42,782 nucleotides of DNA from Prevotella sp. UBA2725 (GCA_002353825.1 DEKJ01000015.1:1-42782); one strand, 5' to 3'. Positions 31,730 to 40,881 are shown, counted from the stretch's first letter. Numbers and translations are program-made. Notes: generated from the letters alone by a model not told the origin.

Positions 31730-32518
31730 TCAGAACAATCTCGGTTCTTTGTCAAGATAGCTCTCCTGATGCAAAGGCACAATCTTGTCTGTCGGCAGCA
31801 GATGTCCAATCATCAAGGGAGAGTCAGGATTGCATTCACCGAGTCGGTACCATATATTCGGTGCTTCATTGGGGATGCTGAAGGAACTTTCACCTTCCTC
31901 CTCATCATCGTCATTATCCTGATAGGACTTCAGTGCACGCTCAGCCTGCAGATAGCAGCGAAAGGCAGTCTTGTCATCCTTGGTAACGAAGTAGCCATAG
32001 CGATACATATCTCCTAACTTATAAATGGCTTGGGGACTTTTTGTAAGTAGCGCACTCTTTGAGAAGTACTTATAGGCCTTCTCATAGTCTGGTTTCCCTG
32101 TTCGTCCATAGTAGTAGATGTAACCGAGGCAATTCGGGGCGTCCGATTGCCCGAGTGAGTCGGCCATCAGAAAATATTTCTCAGCCTTCTGAAAGTCCTG
32201 TACACCGATACGCCCGTAATAATACAATGATCCATAATTCAAAATCTTGTTAGGATCCTCCTCTTCTATAGCGATACCATAGGTGTAATGGGCCAGTTTC
32301 TGAAGCTCAACGGGGATGGGTTTTGTCTCATCGGAGAAGATAAGGTTCTCTACGGTGTTGGTAATGTCATCATCTTCATATTCATCATCATTCCCCACTT
32401 CAAGATCCTGAATGACATTCTTCAGTGCGTCACCATCCCAGCCGGCTTCCATACAGTATCGCGTCTTCAATACTGGTTTTGCCAACTTGAGGAACTCCTC
32501 AACATTGATTTTATCCAT
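31730..32518 (-). CDS. Sel1-repeat (TPR-like) protein
   Basis: 262 residues with no signal peptide. Three Sel1-type repeats lie between about 80 and 200 (LNYGSLYYYGRIGVQDFQKA, NCLGYIYYYGRTGKPDYEKA, YKLGDMYRYGYFVTKDDKTA). They form alpha-solenoids for protein binding. An acidic N-terminus (NDDEYEDDDI) precedes them, and an acidic loop DNDDDEEEGE lies near residue 215. Its partner and function are unknown. A TATCTTTG box (32575-32568, minus) is the promoter. Confidence 0.85.
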   Translation of the reverse strand: MDKINVEEFLKLAKPVLKTRYCMEAGWDGDALKNVIQDLEVGNDDEYEDDDITNTVENLIFSDETKPIPVELQKLAHYTYGIAIEEEDPNKILNYGSLYYYGRIGVQDFQKAEKYFLMADSLGQSDAPNCLGYIYYYGRTGKPDYEKAYKYFSKSALLTKSPQAIYKLGDMYRYGYFVTKDDKTAFRCYLQAERALKSYQDNDDDEEEGESSFSIPNEAPNIWYRLGECNPDSPLMIGHLLPTDKIVPLHQESYLDKEPRLF

Positions 32519-32567
32519 AATGAACAGATTTAATGGTTATACATCGTCGTTATTTTTAATAACACTG

Positions 32568-32575
32568 CAAAGATA
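32568..32575 (-). promoter_or_regulatory. -7 box of the Sel1 gene
   Basis: TATCTTTG on the minus strand, 50 nt upstream of the start codon, between the helicase stop and the Sel1 gene. No clear -33 element is visible. Confidence 0.5.
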
Positions 32576-32610
32576 ACTACCATCTGTTCATCTGAATTAA
32601 ACGGATAAAA

Positions 32611-35589
32611 TTATTTTTTCAATCTGTCAAATGGACATAGGTTCATCGTTAATTGATGAAGAACATCTTGAGAAATATTCCGCTTCTCAAACATATCGAT
32701 CAGTTCTTCCTGGCGTGGTTGGCCAAGAGACAACCGGTATAGTGACAGCACATCTATGAGCCGTTTGTATTTAAACTCATCACGGCTTAAAGGATATAAT
32801 GGCACAATTCTCTCAATATATTCCAACTTTGATTTTTGATCCGAGGATAAGGCGTTCATCGGCAGACACCAATAGGGCACCATGTCTGAATAGTTGCCCT
32901 TAAGACTTTTCTTGGCCTCGTCGAACATCTCATCCCACGAGAAATGATCACCATATAAATGTGCCACATTCCTCCGTATGGCCAGACATTTATAACGATT
33001 CACGCGGCCTTCCCGTTGTTCCAAATCCACAGGATTGAACGGAAGATTCCAATGAACAATCTTCCTGGCATACCAATGGAAGTCAAGACCTTCCTGACCA
33101 ATAGAGGTCGAGGAAAGAATAAAGGGACGGAATGGCGAGTTGAATGCCTGTCGGATATTTTTGGTTCGAGCTACTGATTTATCAGTGACCGTTTTATCAA
33201 TGAAAGGAATGGCGAAATGGGTACGCATGGTCATTTTCTTATCATCCTTACCAATGGAATCAGAGGTATCGACACGCAGAAAGCCTGTATCCAATATGGC
33301 TTCTTCCAGAGCATCGCCCAACTTCCTGTCGCCGAGCATATGCGCATACTCATCCAATACAGACTGTAGATTGCCCATCACGCAATAATCGAGGACGGAC
33401 TCGTAGTAATCATCGTCATGCTTCTTATGGTATAACACATCGATGATGGCAGCGCTCTCCGCTTTATTGAATACCGAGACGATAGCCTTTCCCGCCTTAC
33501 GTGCATCTTCTGCGTCGTGACTTTGACGGTAAGCACACACGGCCGGAGAAGCTATGGCAATATCGGTAAGGACCTTCACGGCATTATCGGGGATATACAG
33601 TCCTTCCGTGTCGACCTCTTCTTCATGGTCCAGAATGCGCATGATGGCCAATATACATTTGGCATTGCTTCTGCGCTGGTGAGGAAGTTGGGATAGCACA
33701 GGATCTGAATCCATATACGCTTTGATTTTCTCAGACAGATTGCGCCGAATCTCAGTTATCTTCTCCCCGAAATACTCCTTCGGGTCATATAAGCCGGCAA
33801 GTGTCTGCGAAGGATACTCAAAGACGCTGTTGGCACGGATACGGTTCTCTCCATATCTGTTCTTAAGTTTGCCACCAGCCGTTTGATCAGGAGTATATCT
33901 GATACTGTTTACCGTCTTTTTGATCTCACCAATTGTGTAGAGTTCGGCATAATAGGACATCATTGCCGACACCATCCTTGGCACCATTTCCCATGCAGAG
34001 AAGAGAAGAATTTTCGAGAATCCCCGTGCCTCCTCAGTCTCAAATAAGCCACCCGTTTTGTAGTAAGGATGGGAAGCGGGCACCCACAGCAGGAACTGTG
34101 TCTTTTTCTGATGGTTTTCTCCAAAGACAAGATCATGCAAATATCTTAACTTGCCATTGCCGGGCTCCACTGGCTTATAATTGTTGATCCGATACTTATT
34201 GAGCAGCAACGCGTTCATCTTACAACCGCGCAAGAAAGGAATATTCTTCCCTTTCTCACCGATGATGCGGGTCTTCAGTTCATACTTATCCATGAAGGAC
34301 AGCAGGTAAGGCGAGGACTTAACATATTCAATAGGCATGTTACCCAGGCTCTTCTTGCCCAGTTCCCCGGCAATATGATCCATCAGGCGCTGACCTTCTG
34401 CATAAGCCAAGATATCTTCTGTCTGCACGGGAACCTCTTGTACATCGTCTTTGATGATGCCGGAATTGAAACGCTCGGTCCGGCACATAATCTTATACAG
34501 TGCTTCCTGCGCTTCATCTTTCGCCTTTACCAGCTGAGGGATATCATCACATTTCTTCAGCTCTGACGAATAATGAGACCATATCTTCCTGAATTCCTTA
34601 GAGTCCTCCGGCAGAATATACAAGAAGTTGATCAGATTGTTGAAATCAGCCAGATGTTCATCCCTGCCATCCGTGTTCAGTTCCTCCAATGTCGTCAAAG
34701 GCTTGTAGGGAGTAGCAGACAGCAAAAGGATCTTTGTATTCTTTCTTTTCGGATTGAAAAACTCATTGGCCAACATGGACTGTTCGTCCTCTCCTCCTTG
34801 AAGCAGGTCGCTGAAGCGCTGAAACTCATCAAGGATAACAAGGTCAGGATCAAGCATGCCTATGCTGATGAAGGCAAAGGCACGGCGAAACGCATTAATG
34901 AGCGCACACTTATCTCCCCATTGATAGCTTACTTTTCTTTTAGCATACTGCTCCAGTTTTTGCCACATATCCGGAGAGACTTTGTCGGAGAGTTTTTGTG
35001 TAATATCAAGAACGTATTCGTCACCGCTCTCTTCTACTTGTTTTTTGTAGAAATCGATTTGTGTCTCCCAATCTTTGACACGACAACTCAAGAAACGACT
35101 GAGTTCATCGGTAAACTCTTTGCATGGATCCATCTTTGAGAGCAATACAAACATAAGGGCACGTTCGTAGACGGTTCCCTGTGAAGAATTCAATCTAAAT
35201 GACGTCGAGGGAGTAAGTGGAATGATCGACTCGGGCATCTTTCCGTGAGCAGCCTTGTCGCGTATTTCCCGGTTAGCCTTCGTGATAAACAAGTGCTGCA
35301 TGGAGAGGCGATACTGACTAATATTCACCTTCTTGTCAACCTCCAGTTTGTCCACCCCCAGTTTTTCGATATTCTGTTCCGCTATATTGGCATTGGAACA
35401 GACATACACCACCTTGAAGAAATCGTCGAAAGATTTATGCCATTCCCGAACCAGACTGATGACCCGTTTAGCGACATATGTCTTTCCAAGTCCGACCTCA
35501 TCCGCAAGAAGCACGCGGTTATGCTTCAGATCCCGGAAGATATGAAGTATTCGCTGTGCCGTAGCCTCCTGAAAATCCATGATGCTCAT
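32611..35589 (-). CDS. SNF2-like superfamily II helicase of a putative defence operon
   Basis: 992 residues. Walker A is ADEVGLGKT (29-37). Motif II is DEFQ (254-257) instead of DEAH, and motif III is SATPYKP (291-297). The C-terminal RecA domain has SSTSIGQEGLDFHWYARKIV and LEQREGRVNR (motifs V/VI) near residues 865-905. A large insert of about 500 residues separates the two lobes. The combination resembles helicases of phage-defence operons that partner PLD-family nucleases. It is the last of four coupled genes and overlaps the PLD gene by 4 nt (ATGA). No methyltransferase is present, so it is not a DISARM or BREX locus in the usual sense. Confidence 0.85.
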   Translation of the reverse strand: MSIMDFQEATAQRILHIFRDLKHNRVLLADEVGLGKTYVAKRVISLVREWHKSFDDFFKVVYVCSNANIAEQNIEKLGVDKLEVDKKVNISQYRLSMQHLFITKANREIRDKAAHGKMPESIIPLTPSTSFRLNSSQGTVYERALMFVLLSKMDPCKEFTDELSRFLSCRVKDWETQIDFYKKQVEESGDEYVLDITQKLSDKVSPDMWQKLEQYAKRKVSYQWGDKCALINAFRRAFAFISIGMLDPDLVILDEFQRFSDLLQGGEDEQSMLANEFFNPKRKNTKILLLSATPYKPLTTLEELNTDGRDEHLADFNNLINFLYILPEDSKEFRKIWSHYSSELKKCDDIPQLVKAKDEAQEALYKIMCRTERFNSGIIKDDVQEVPVQTEDILAYAEGQRLMDHIAGELGKKSLGNMPIEYVKSSPYLLSFMDKYELKTRIIGEKGKNIPFLRGCKMNALLLNKYRINNYKPVEPGNGKLRYLHDLVFGENHQKKTQFLLWVPASHPYYKTGGLFETEEARGFSKILLFSAWEMVPRMVSAMMSYYAELYTIGEIKKTVNSIRYTPDQTAGGKLKNRYGENRIRANSVFEYPSQTLAGLYDPKEYFGEKITEIRRNLSEKIKAYMDSDPVLSQLPHQRRSNAKCILAIMRILDHEEEVDTEGLYIPDNAVKVLTDIAIASPAVCAYRQSHDAEDARKAGKAIVSVFNKAESAAIIDVLYHKKHDDDYYESVLDYCVMGNLQSVLDEYAHMLGDRKLGDALEEAILDTGFLRVDTSDSIGKDDKKMTMRTHFAIPFIDKTVTDKSVARTKNIRQAFNSPFRPFILSSTSIGQEGLDFHWYARKIVHWNLPFNPVDLEQREGRVNRYKCLAIRRNVAHLYGDHFSWDEMFDEAKKSLKGNYSDMVPYWCLPMNALSSDQKSKLEYIERIVPLYPLSRDEFKYKRLIDVLSLYRLSLGQPRQEELIDMFEKRNISQDVLHQLTMNLCPFDRLKK

Positions 35590-37361
35590 CGTCTCTTGAT
35601 CTTATTAATTGCGTTTTTAAATTGTCGGAACATCTCCCTGAAGCCATCAGGTATCACTTCCTCCTCAGCATTCTCCATCAGCTTTTCTATCCCGCTCAAC
35701 CTGTCCGGATCCTGATAGGCGGTACGCACCATATCCTCATACAAGGAAGTGCTGATGACAGAATGATCATTCATCGTGCCATTAGCATTTGACAATAACC
35801 GCTTCTCCTTGGCTTCAGCCAGATAAACCTCAGGAGAGTCTGTCAGAAGGAACGACAGGTAGTCAATAAACTTAGCCCTCGTATTGACGACAGATTGGAA
35901 GACAGCCTTGTCACGTTTTTTCCAGGGCATCCCCGACGTCGTTATCTTGATGATACTCCTCTCTTGACCAACCGTGAGTACATAGAACTCCGAAAGCATC
36001 CTGAGCTCCAGGCCTTGGAATCTGATACCGTCATCTAATGCCTGCTCCATAGCCGGACAATAAAGGGGATAGATCGATGCACAAAGCTCCCGTATGTTTC
36101 TTCTACAGTCAATCGTCACTTCGTAGCGATCATCTGCAGTTCGCTTGACATGTGCCTGCTGAATGAAAGCAATGGCCTTTCTAAGAGCGAGCTCATCGTG
36201 GACATTCTCTTTCTCATTCATATTCTCAGGAAGACCGTTTACCTTTTCGAAAAGGCATTCCTTATCCTCCTCATTGATGAGCTGTGCCTTGAATTTGTCG
36301 TAACTCATCTTGTGGGGTATAAATCTCAACCTCAGCAAGAACTCCACATTTCGCCCAAACGCGTTCTTGGTAGCATTGGCCGAACCGATGTAGAGGTAAT
36401 GATAAAGATTCCTGCTATTGTGAATAAAATAGAGTTTTTCGTGAATATCCACGGCCACGTCTTTCTCGTTCTTATCCGTCAATGTCTCTTTTACGGCATA
36501 TACGCCGTCATTAAACAGGGAAAGGATATTCCCAGTAAGGGATGAATAGCGTGTGATGAGCGACTGATGGTAGCTCTTACTCCGGGGCTTCGTGAGCTTT
36601 CTCAAAGTTTCCTCGTCAACGAATGGAGATATGATCAGGGCATCCGAGCAATGTTCTGTCATTGTCTCAAAAGCCTTCTGTTCGTAGCCGTCAATGCCTA
36701 TCGGAAAGAAGTCATAATCTCCAAAGGGGGAGTCTCCAAGATCAAACTTTTCTACGCAAGCTATGCCGTGGCAGATCTTATCTATATGGTCTTTGATTTG
36801 ATGATCCGCTTTCTTGCCTAGCCACGTAAGGAAGTCGATGAGGGGCTGATGCTTAGCCCGCGAAGACTCTGACGCTTTGCTCGTTTCCACCTTACCCGTC
36901 AGTTCACAAACGATATCAATATCGGTAGATCCGGTAAGGTTGCGTGACATCACGACAACCTTGATTTGTTCCTCAGCCGTTGTCCTGTTCTTTTCCATAA
37001 CGACCCAGACTTTCGGGTGGAAATTGACAAAGCCTTTGCCCCGCTCACCGAGGAAAATCTGTACGAGGTTGCGTTCCAACAATGAATAGATATTTGTCTT
37101 TAGATTTTGTGGAACAGAGATACAGCCGGCATTAAAGAACACAGCAAACTTCCCGGCTGAGCGGCTAATGGATTCAAGGATATAATGTGGGGAAGGCATC
37201 GTATCTGTTGACAGCTCTCCCATGGTGCCCAACATAAATGGTACGCTCAACAACGTTGTCATATCGAGACTGTATGTCGTACACACGGCATACTCTACAT
37301 CATAACCATCACTGACGAGAATATTGTTGTACAGGATGTCTCCAAATAATGAATCAGCCAT
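35586..37361 (-). CDS. Phospholipase D-like protein with two HxK motifs
   Basis: 591 residues from the ATG at 37361. The first active-site-like motif is HPKVW at about residue 115, followed by SRNLTGS near 139. The second is HEKLYF near 307, followed by GSANATKNAFG near 326. This matches the duplicated HKD fold of nucleases and PLD enzymes. The third motif residue (Asp) is not obvious in either half. It probably cuts or binds nucleic acid moved by the helicase. The start at 37361 has AGGAGG 8 nt upstream, a strong Shine-Dalgarno sequence, and overlaps the DUF6361 stop by 8 nt. The longer frame to 37394 is less likely. Confidence 0.8.
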   Translation of the reverse strand: MADSLFGDILYNNILVSDGYDVEYAVCTTYSLDMTTLLSVPFMLGTMGELSTDTMPSPHYILESISRSAGKFAVFFNAGCISVPQNLKTNIYSLLERNLVQIFLGERGKGFVNFHPKVWVVMEKNRTTAEEQIKVVVMSRNLTGSTDIDIVCELTGKVETSKASESSRAKHQPLIDFLTWLGKKADHQIKDHIDKICHGIACVEKFDLGDSPFGDYDFFPIGIDGYEQKAFETMTEHCSDALIISPFVDEETLRKLTKPRSKSYHQSLITRYSSLTGNILSLFNDGVYAVKETLTDKNEKDVAVDIHEKLYFIHNSRNLYHYLYIGSANATKNAFGRNVEFLLRLRFIPHKMSYDKFKAQLINEEDKECLFEKVNGLPENMNEKENVHDELALRKAIAFIQQAHVKRTADDRYEVTIDCRRNIRELCASIYPLYCPAMEQALDDGIRFQGLELRMLSEFYVLTVGQERSIIKITTSGMPWKKRDKAVFQSVVNTRAKFIDYLSFLLTDSPEVYLAEAKEKRLLSNANGTMNDHSVISTSLYEDMVRTAYQDPDRLSGIEKLMENAEEEVIPDGFREMFRQFKNAINKIKRR

Positions 37362-38550
37362 TGTCGACCTCCTTTCCTTGTAGCTCAAGTGCATAGGTAC
37401 GGATGGTCGGCCATCTATAATCTAACTTATAGTTATGGATGGGATTACGCTTATCATAGCAATAAGCAGGATTGTCTATCTTCCTGCGATTTCCCTTTAC
37501 GCGTCTCTCCCTGCTCTTGATGGCAGCATCCAGTCCGTCGAGATCACCTTTTAGCATCAGGTCTTCAGCCTCATGGCAGAAATGTTTGGAACTATTCTCT
37601 TTAATGGTCACGGCATTCAGGATCTGATCAATCCCGACGCCTTTGTTTTCCCAAGCAGATAACTCCTTCTTGAATCTGTCCAGCATATCTGTATCTGAAT
37701 ACTTTGAGTATATCCAGTTGTAACGCAAGTGTACGATATGAATGAAATCGGCGAACAGACAAGCACAACGGTGCAGTTCGGCCAACTTCACGGGCAAGTC
37801 GGACTCATCAATATCCTCAAAACCGAAATTAGCAAAATGAAGTTCTTCGTGCTCAATGATAAACCGAAGCAACGATCCCCGACAAGCATCAGAGGTCAGT
37901 ATGTGATCTACGATAAAAGCCTTGTCCTCCGGGGTTAGTTTCAGAGAGCATGCCTTCGAGAAATCATATTTCACTTGAGGAAACGAACAGAACTGATATA
38001 AGCCTTTACCACCCTTCTCGTCACTGTTTGTGTCTTCATCGTCTTCTCTCGACTTATATCTGTCAGGTTGTTTGTTGAGGTTATTGGATGTCTCGAAGAT
38101 CATCTCATTGACGTGCGATGAATGCAGTATGCCGAAAGTAAGAAGTCCGGAGTTGTAAATATAGGCCGGATCATACTTTACATAGCTTCCACCCTTATCG
38201 ATTCGCTCACTTCCGGTGATACCCGTTTTCACGGTTGAACCCTCCCAAAGATTCTTGGTCATGATGCGCTCCAAACGTACAATCTCTGACGAGACCTCTG
38301 ACAGACGACTATATTTTTTCTCCGTTGCCTTTTTATAGAGTTGGGGCATCAATGAGAAATACTTCACGTGCTTTTGCAGAGAAGATGTTCCCGGAAACAA
38401 CATATTCGAGAAGGCATCACGAATTCTGCCGATTCCGAGCTCGTCGATAGCCGTCGGCTCAGAGAGCATCTTCATGACCTGCAGCACTTTGGCCTGCTCA
38501 CTTTTATCCGTATGTATATATCCAAACAACATCTGACAATATGATTTCAA
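37354..38550 (-). CDS. DUF6361-like protein
   Basis: 398 residues. The N-terminus (FGYIHTDKSEQAKVLQVMKM, DELGIGRIRDAFSNMLFPGTSSLQ) resembles the DUF6361 family found next to helicase and PLD genes; this match is from memory and needs an HMM check. No enzymatic motif is visible. A segment of charged residues (about 165-180, REDDEDTNSDEKGG) interrupts the middle. It is coupled by a 4-nt overlap to the upstream gene and by an 8-nt overlap to the PLD gene, so all four proteins are likely made together. Confidence 0.65.
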   Translation of the reverse strand: MKSYCQMLFGYIHTDKSEQAKVLQVMKMLSEPTAIDELGIGRIRDAFSNMLFPGTSSLQKHVKYFSLMPQLYKKATEKKYSRLSEVSSEIVRLERIMTKNLWEGSTVKTGITGSERIDKGGSYVKYDPAYIYNSGLLTFGILHSSHVNEMIFETSNNLNKQPDRYKSREDDEDTNSDEKGGKGLYQFCSFPQVKYDFSKACSLKLTPEDKAFIVDHILTSDACRGSLLRFIIEHEELHFANFGFEDIDESDLPVKLAELHRCACLFADFIHIVHLRYNWIYSKYSDTDMLDRFKKELSAWENKGVGIDQILNAVTIKENSSKHFCHEAEDLMLKGDLDGLDAAIKSRERRVKGNRRKIDNPAYCYDKRNPIHNYKLDYRWPTIRTYALELQGKEVDNG

Positions 38551-39296
38551 AGCGTGTTCAACACGAATAAGAATCCGTTATGCTCCGGCACTGAACAAAT
38601 GGTAATCTCCCGCTGAAGTTCTTTCGGCAACTTCACCATCTTAGATCCTCCCATCTTTGCCTTCTCTTCCTTTATATAGGCAAAGGTATCGGGCATCAAC
38701 TCACGAAGTTTCTTAGCCAATGGAGAGTTCTTCGACCACAGCAACTGTATACAACGGCTGCGTTTAGGATCGGAGAACTTCACATCACTCATACGTGCGT
38801 CGAACTTCTCATTACTAAGCCATATTGACACAGGTACTCCTTTTCCTTTGACCAACGGCGTTTGTACTGCATGCTCAAAGGCAAACTGATATTCCATCGG
38901 GATAGTAATGCCGACGGTAAACGTGGACCAGTCGACTTCCTTGATCATCAACTGGCCTTCGTAATGTTTGTCAGTATGAATATCCCAGTGGATCTTGCCA
39001 CGGTCGTCCTTCTTAGTGCTGTCGACATGATATACCTTGGCATTCGGCACCATCACGGCCTTTCTTGACAAGCGGACACTCAACGGCTTGTCCGGCTCAT
39101 AGTCGACAACAAGCACAATGTTGCGCTTGATCTGTCGAAGCGTCGGCTCAATATCCTTGCCAATGACAGGCAGAATCTCATCCTTGATGATTTGTTCCTC
39201 AGCCTCGTCAATACGCTTGGAGGTCTTCTCATCCAAGGGAATATCATTCCTACGGAATGTTTCTATTGCTTTGTATAGGTCTTCAAGATTACTCAT
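38547..39296 (-). CDS. Unknown protein, first gene of the helicase-PLD operon
   Basis: 249 residues from the ATG at 39296; a TTG further upstream (39317) lies inside the promoter and is rejected. No signal peptide or membrane segment is present, and I recognise no family. The middle has strands such as VLVVDYEPDKPLSVRLSRKA and VDWSTFTVGITIPMEYQF. A Lys/Met-rich tail (KAKMGGSKMVKLPKEL) precedes a hydrophobic end. It overlaps the DUF6361-like gene by 4 nt. Its constant place in the operon suggests a sensor or adaptor, but this is a guess. Confidence 0.7.
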   Translation of the reverse strand: MSNLEDLYKAIETFRRNDIPLDEKTSKRIDEAEEQIIKDEILPVIGKDIEPTLRQIKRNIVLVVDYEPDKPLSVRLSRKAVMVPNAKVYHVDSTKKDDRGKIHWDIHTDKHYEGQLMIKEVDWSTFTVGITIPMEYQFAFEHAVQTPLVKGKGVPVSIWLSNEKFDARMSDVKFSDPKRSRCIQLLWSKNSPLAKKLRELMPDTFAYIKEEKAKMGGSKMVKLPKELQREITICSVPEHNGFLFVLNTL

Positions 39297-39314
39297 TGGG
39301 GAAAGTATTTTTTG

Positions 39315-39322
39315 CAAACTTA
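39315..39322 (-). promoter_or_regulatory. -7 box of the four-gene operon
   Basis: TAAGTTTG on the minus strand (39322-39315), 18 nt before the first ATG. It implies a very short leader. No good -33 TTG is visible. It is the only promoter found for the operon. Confidence 0.6.
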
Positions 39323-39343
39323 CAAAAATTAATTTAGATTATC

Positions 39344-39384
39344 TACTTTTGGAGAAAAAATTATGATTTACGGATACATTAGAG
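39344..39384 (+). pseudogene. Promoter and N-terminal remnant of a serine recombinase
   Basis: TACTTTTG (39344-39351) is followed by ATG at 39363 reading MIYGYIR, the usual start of serine resolvase/invertase proteins. After about seven codons the frame turns into unrelated sequence and stops at TGA near 39417. The rest of the gene is missing, replaced by conjugative-element DNA. It is divergent from the helicase operon. Confidence 0.5.
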
Positions 39385-39528
39385 CATACGGGCATGCTTG
39401 CGGACGGTCATCCGTGTGAAGCCGATATCCTTGGCAATGGCATTGATGTAGTCGGTAGAGAAGCGTTCCGAAAGGATGTTGTCATGCTCCTCCGTCCATT
39501 TCTTAGGTTGGGTTCTATTGTTTGTCAT
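39379..39528 (-). CDS. Short HTH peptide, probably a truncated element gene
   Basis: 49 residues (ATG 39528, stop TAA 39381-39379). It reads WTEEHDNILSERFSTDYINA then IAKDIGFTRMTVRKHARML, a Myb/HTH-like helix-turn-helix. The stop falls at the join with the recombinase remnant, so the original protein may have been longer. It begins 17 nt after the DUF3408-like gene on the same strand. Confidence 0.45.
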   Translation of the reverse strand: MTNNRTQPKKWTEEHDNILSERFSTDYINAIAKDIGFTRMTVRKHARML

Positions 39529-39544
39529 CTGATAGTATGGTTCG

Positions 39545-40153
39545 TTATTGATCTGTACTGTCCGAAAGCAGATTTATTCTCGATGCTATCCGCTGCCTCA
39601 TGTCTTCCTTGTGCGTGGCAATGAACTCCCGGGCTAGGACCGTGAAGAAAGCTGATAGTCTTCTTTCGCCATAGGCAAGTTGCAGAGCATTATAGACATC
39701 ATTGGGAATGAATATATGATGGCGCCAGCCTTTTTCCCTCATCTGATCAAAAGCTTCGATTCTTTCCTCGAAACTTCCGTCAGTCTTATGGCTGCTCTTC
39801 TTACTCTTGGATTCAGAGAAGACAGACTGGCGTTTTGAGTCATTTGTCTTACCTGTACCCTGAGAAGTAGATGGCTTTGTTCGCTTTTCCTTAGCCTTGG
39901 GTTCCTTTACCTGATGTTCATTCTCAATCTGATCCTCATTAGTAGAAGCAGAGGCTTGCTCAGCAGCTTCAGGGCACTTGGGCTTGAACTCGTTTTTTTC
40001 TTCATTGACCTTGGCAGAGGTAGCCTCCGATGCTTTGTTCTGTTGCCCTTTGTTCCTCCAAGGGATTCCTAAGTCCGCAGTCTCTCCGTTGACTCTCTTG
40101 AGATAGTCATGGATGCTACCGAAAGTCGTCGGATGGGATTGCTGGTCTGTCAT
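39545..40153 (-). CDS. DUF3408-like conjugative-element protein (TraB-like)
   Basis: 202 residues. A long charged, low-complexity middle (about 30-120, rich in K, E, S) is followed by a folded C-terminus (FEERIEAFDQMREKGWRHHI, NALQLAYGERRLSAFFTVLA) that looks like a ribbon-helix-helix type domain. In Bacteroides conjugative transposons a DUF3408 gene sits right after a ParA-like traA, as here; the two genes overlap by 4 nt. I rely on this context as much as on the sequence. Confidence 0.6.
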   Translation of the reverse strand: MTDQQSHPTTFGSIHDYLKRVNGETADLGIPWRNKGQQNKASEATSAKVNEEKNEFKPKCPEAAEQASASTNEDQIENEHQVKEPKAKEKRTKPSTSQGTGKTNDSKRQSVFSESKSKKSSHKTDGSFEERIEAFDQMREKGWRHHIFIPNDVYNALQLAYGERRLSAFFTVLAREFIATHKEDMRQRIASRINLLSDSTDQ

Positions 40154-40881
40154 TTCTTCGTTATTTGTTCATTATAGATGCGCTCAAGCAGGAAGTTGTG
40201 GCATGGGGCAAGGATCTCTTTCTGGCGGTCTGTCATAAAGAGGGTGTTGTAACGCTGGATCTCTGCCGCATTGGGTACCTTCGGTGTCACTCTGCCAATA
40301 CCATTGTAGTAGTCGAGGTCCTTCTGACGTTCCTGAAGCTCATCCTTACGACCCCAACCCTTGTTGTACTGATTAGGGATGAAATAGATTGGCGGTATGT
40401 TTTCCGTACCGGTCTCCTTGGCGCACATGAGCAGTGTCTCGATGAACGAGTTCGTTGAGTTGATGCAGGTCTTCTCCAACTGTATCGGAGTAATGATGGC
40501 ATCGGCTGCAAACAGGAGCGGTAGCATGCCCTCAAGCGAGAGATTGCCTGGTGTGTCTACTACAAAGTCGTAATCCTCCTCACGCATGGCATTGACGAGT
40601 TCCACGGTGCGCTGCTCATTATCAAGGTCACCGGCATAGATCTGATACAGTGGTTCAAGGTCGGGGAAACGCTCATGATCTTGCTCATGCTTCTTCACAA
40701 TGCTGCGCTGCGGGTCACCATCTATCAGGACGAAGGGATGCTTATGCTCGATGAGGGTGTTGCCGAACAATACACAGTTGGTAGTCTTTCCCGCTCCGCC
40801 TTTCTGGTTGGCGAACACGATGATCTTGTTGCGTGGCTTCTGCTGCTTGCTCTTGAAGCAGTTGAAAATGGGTATGCTCAT
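40150..40881 (-). CDS. ParA-family ATPase (TraA of a conjugative transposon)
   Basis: 243 residues. The deviant Walker A KGGAGKTT spans 27-34, DGDPQRS the A' motif near 54, and DTPGNLS the Walker B region. NSFIETLLMC and the TPKVPNAAEIQ tail are typical of the TraA proteins of Bacteroides elements rather than of chromosome-partition ParA. It leads a traA-traB-like pair. A promoter at 41083-41053 and a 165-nt structured leader precede it. Confidence 0.85.
   Translation of the reverse strand: MSIPIFNCFKSKQQKPRNKIIVFANQKGGAGKTTNCVLFGNTLIEHKHPFVLIDGDPQRSIVKKHEQDHERFPDLEPLYQIYAGDLDNEQRTVELVNAMREEDYDFVVDTPGNLSLEGMLPLLFAADAIITPIQLEKTCINSTNSFIETLLMCAKETGTENIPPIYFIPNQYNKGWGRKDELQERQKDLDYYNGIGRVTPKVPNAAEIQRYNTLFMTDRQKEILAPCHNFLLERIYNEQITKK

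Noticed and set aside
32611..39317. Classical DISARM, BREX or type I restriction locus
   Set aside because: No methyltransferase, DUF1998 protein, PglZ, Lon-like or HsdS gene is present beside the helicase and PLD genes.
40150..40881. Chromosome-partition ParA
   Set aside because: No parB gene or parS-like sites are seen; size, neighbour and leader fit the TraA-like ATPase of conjugative elements.
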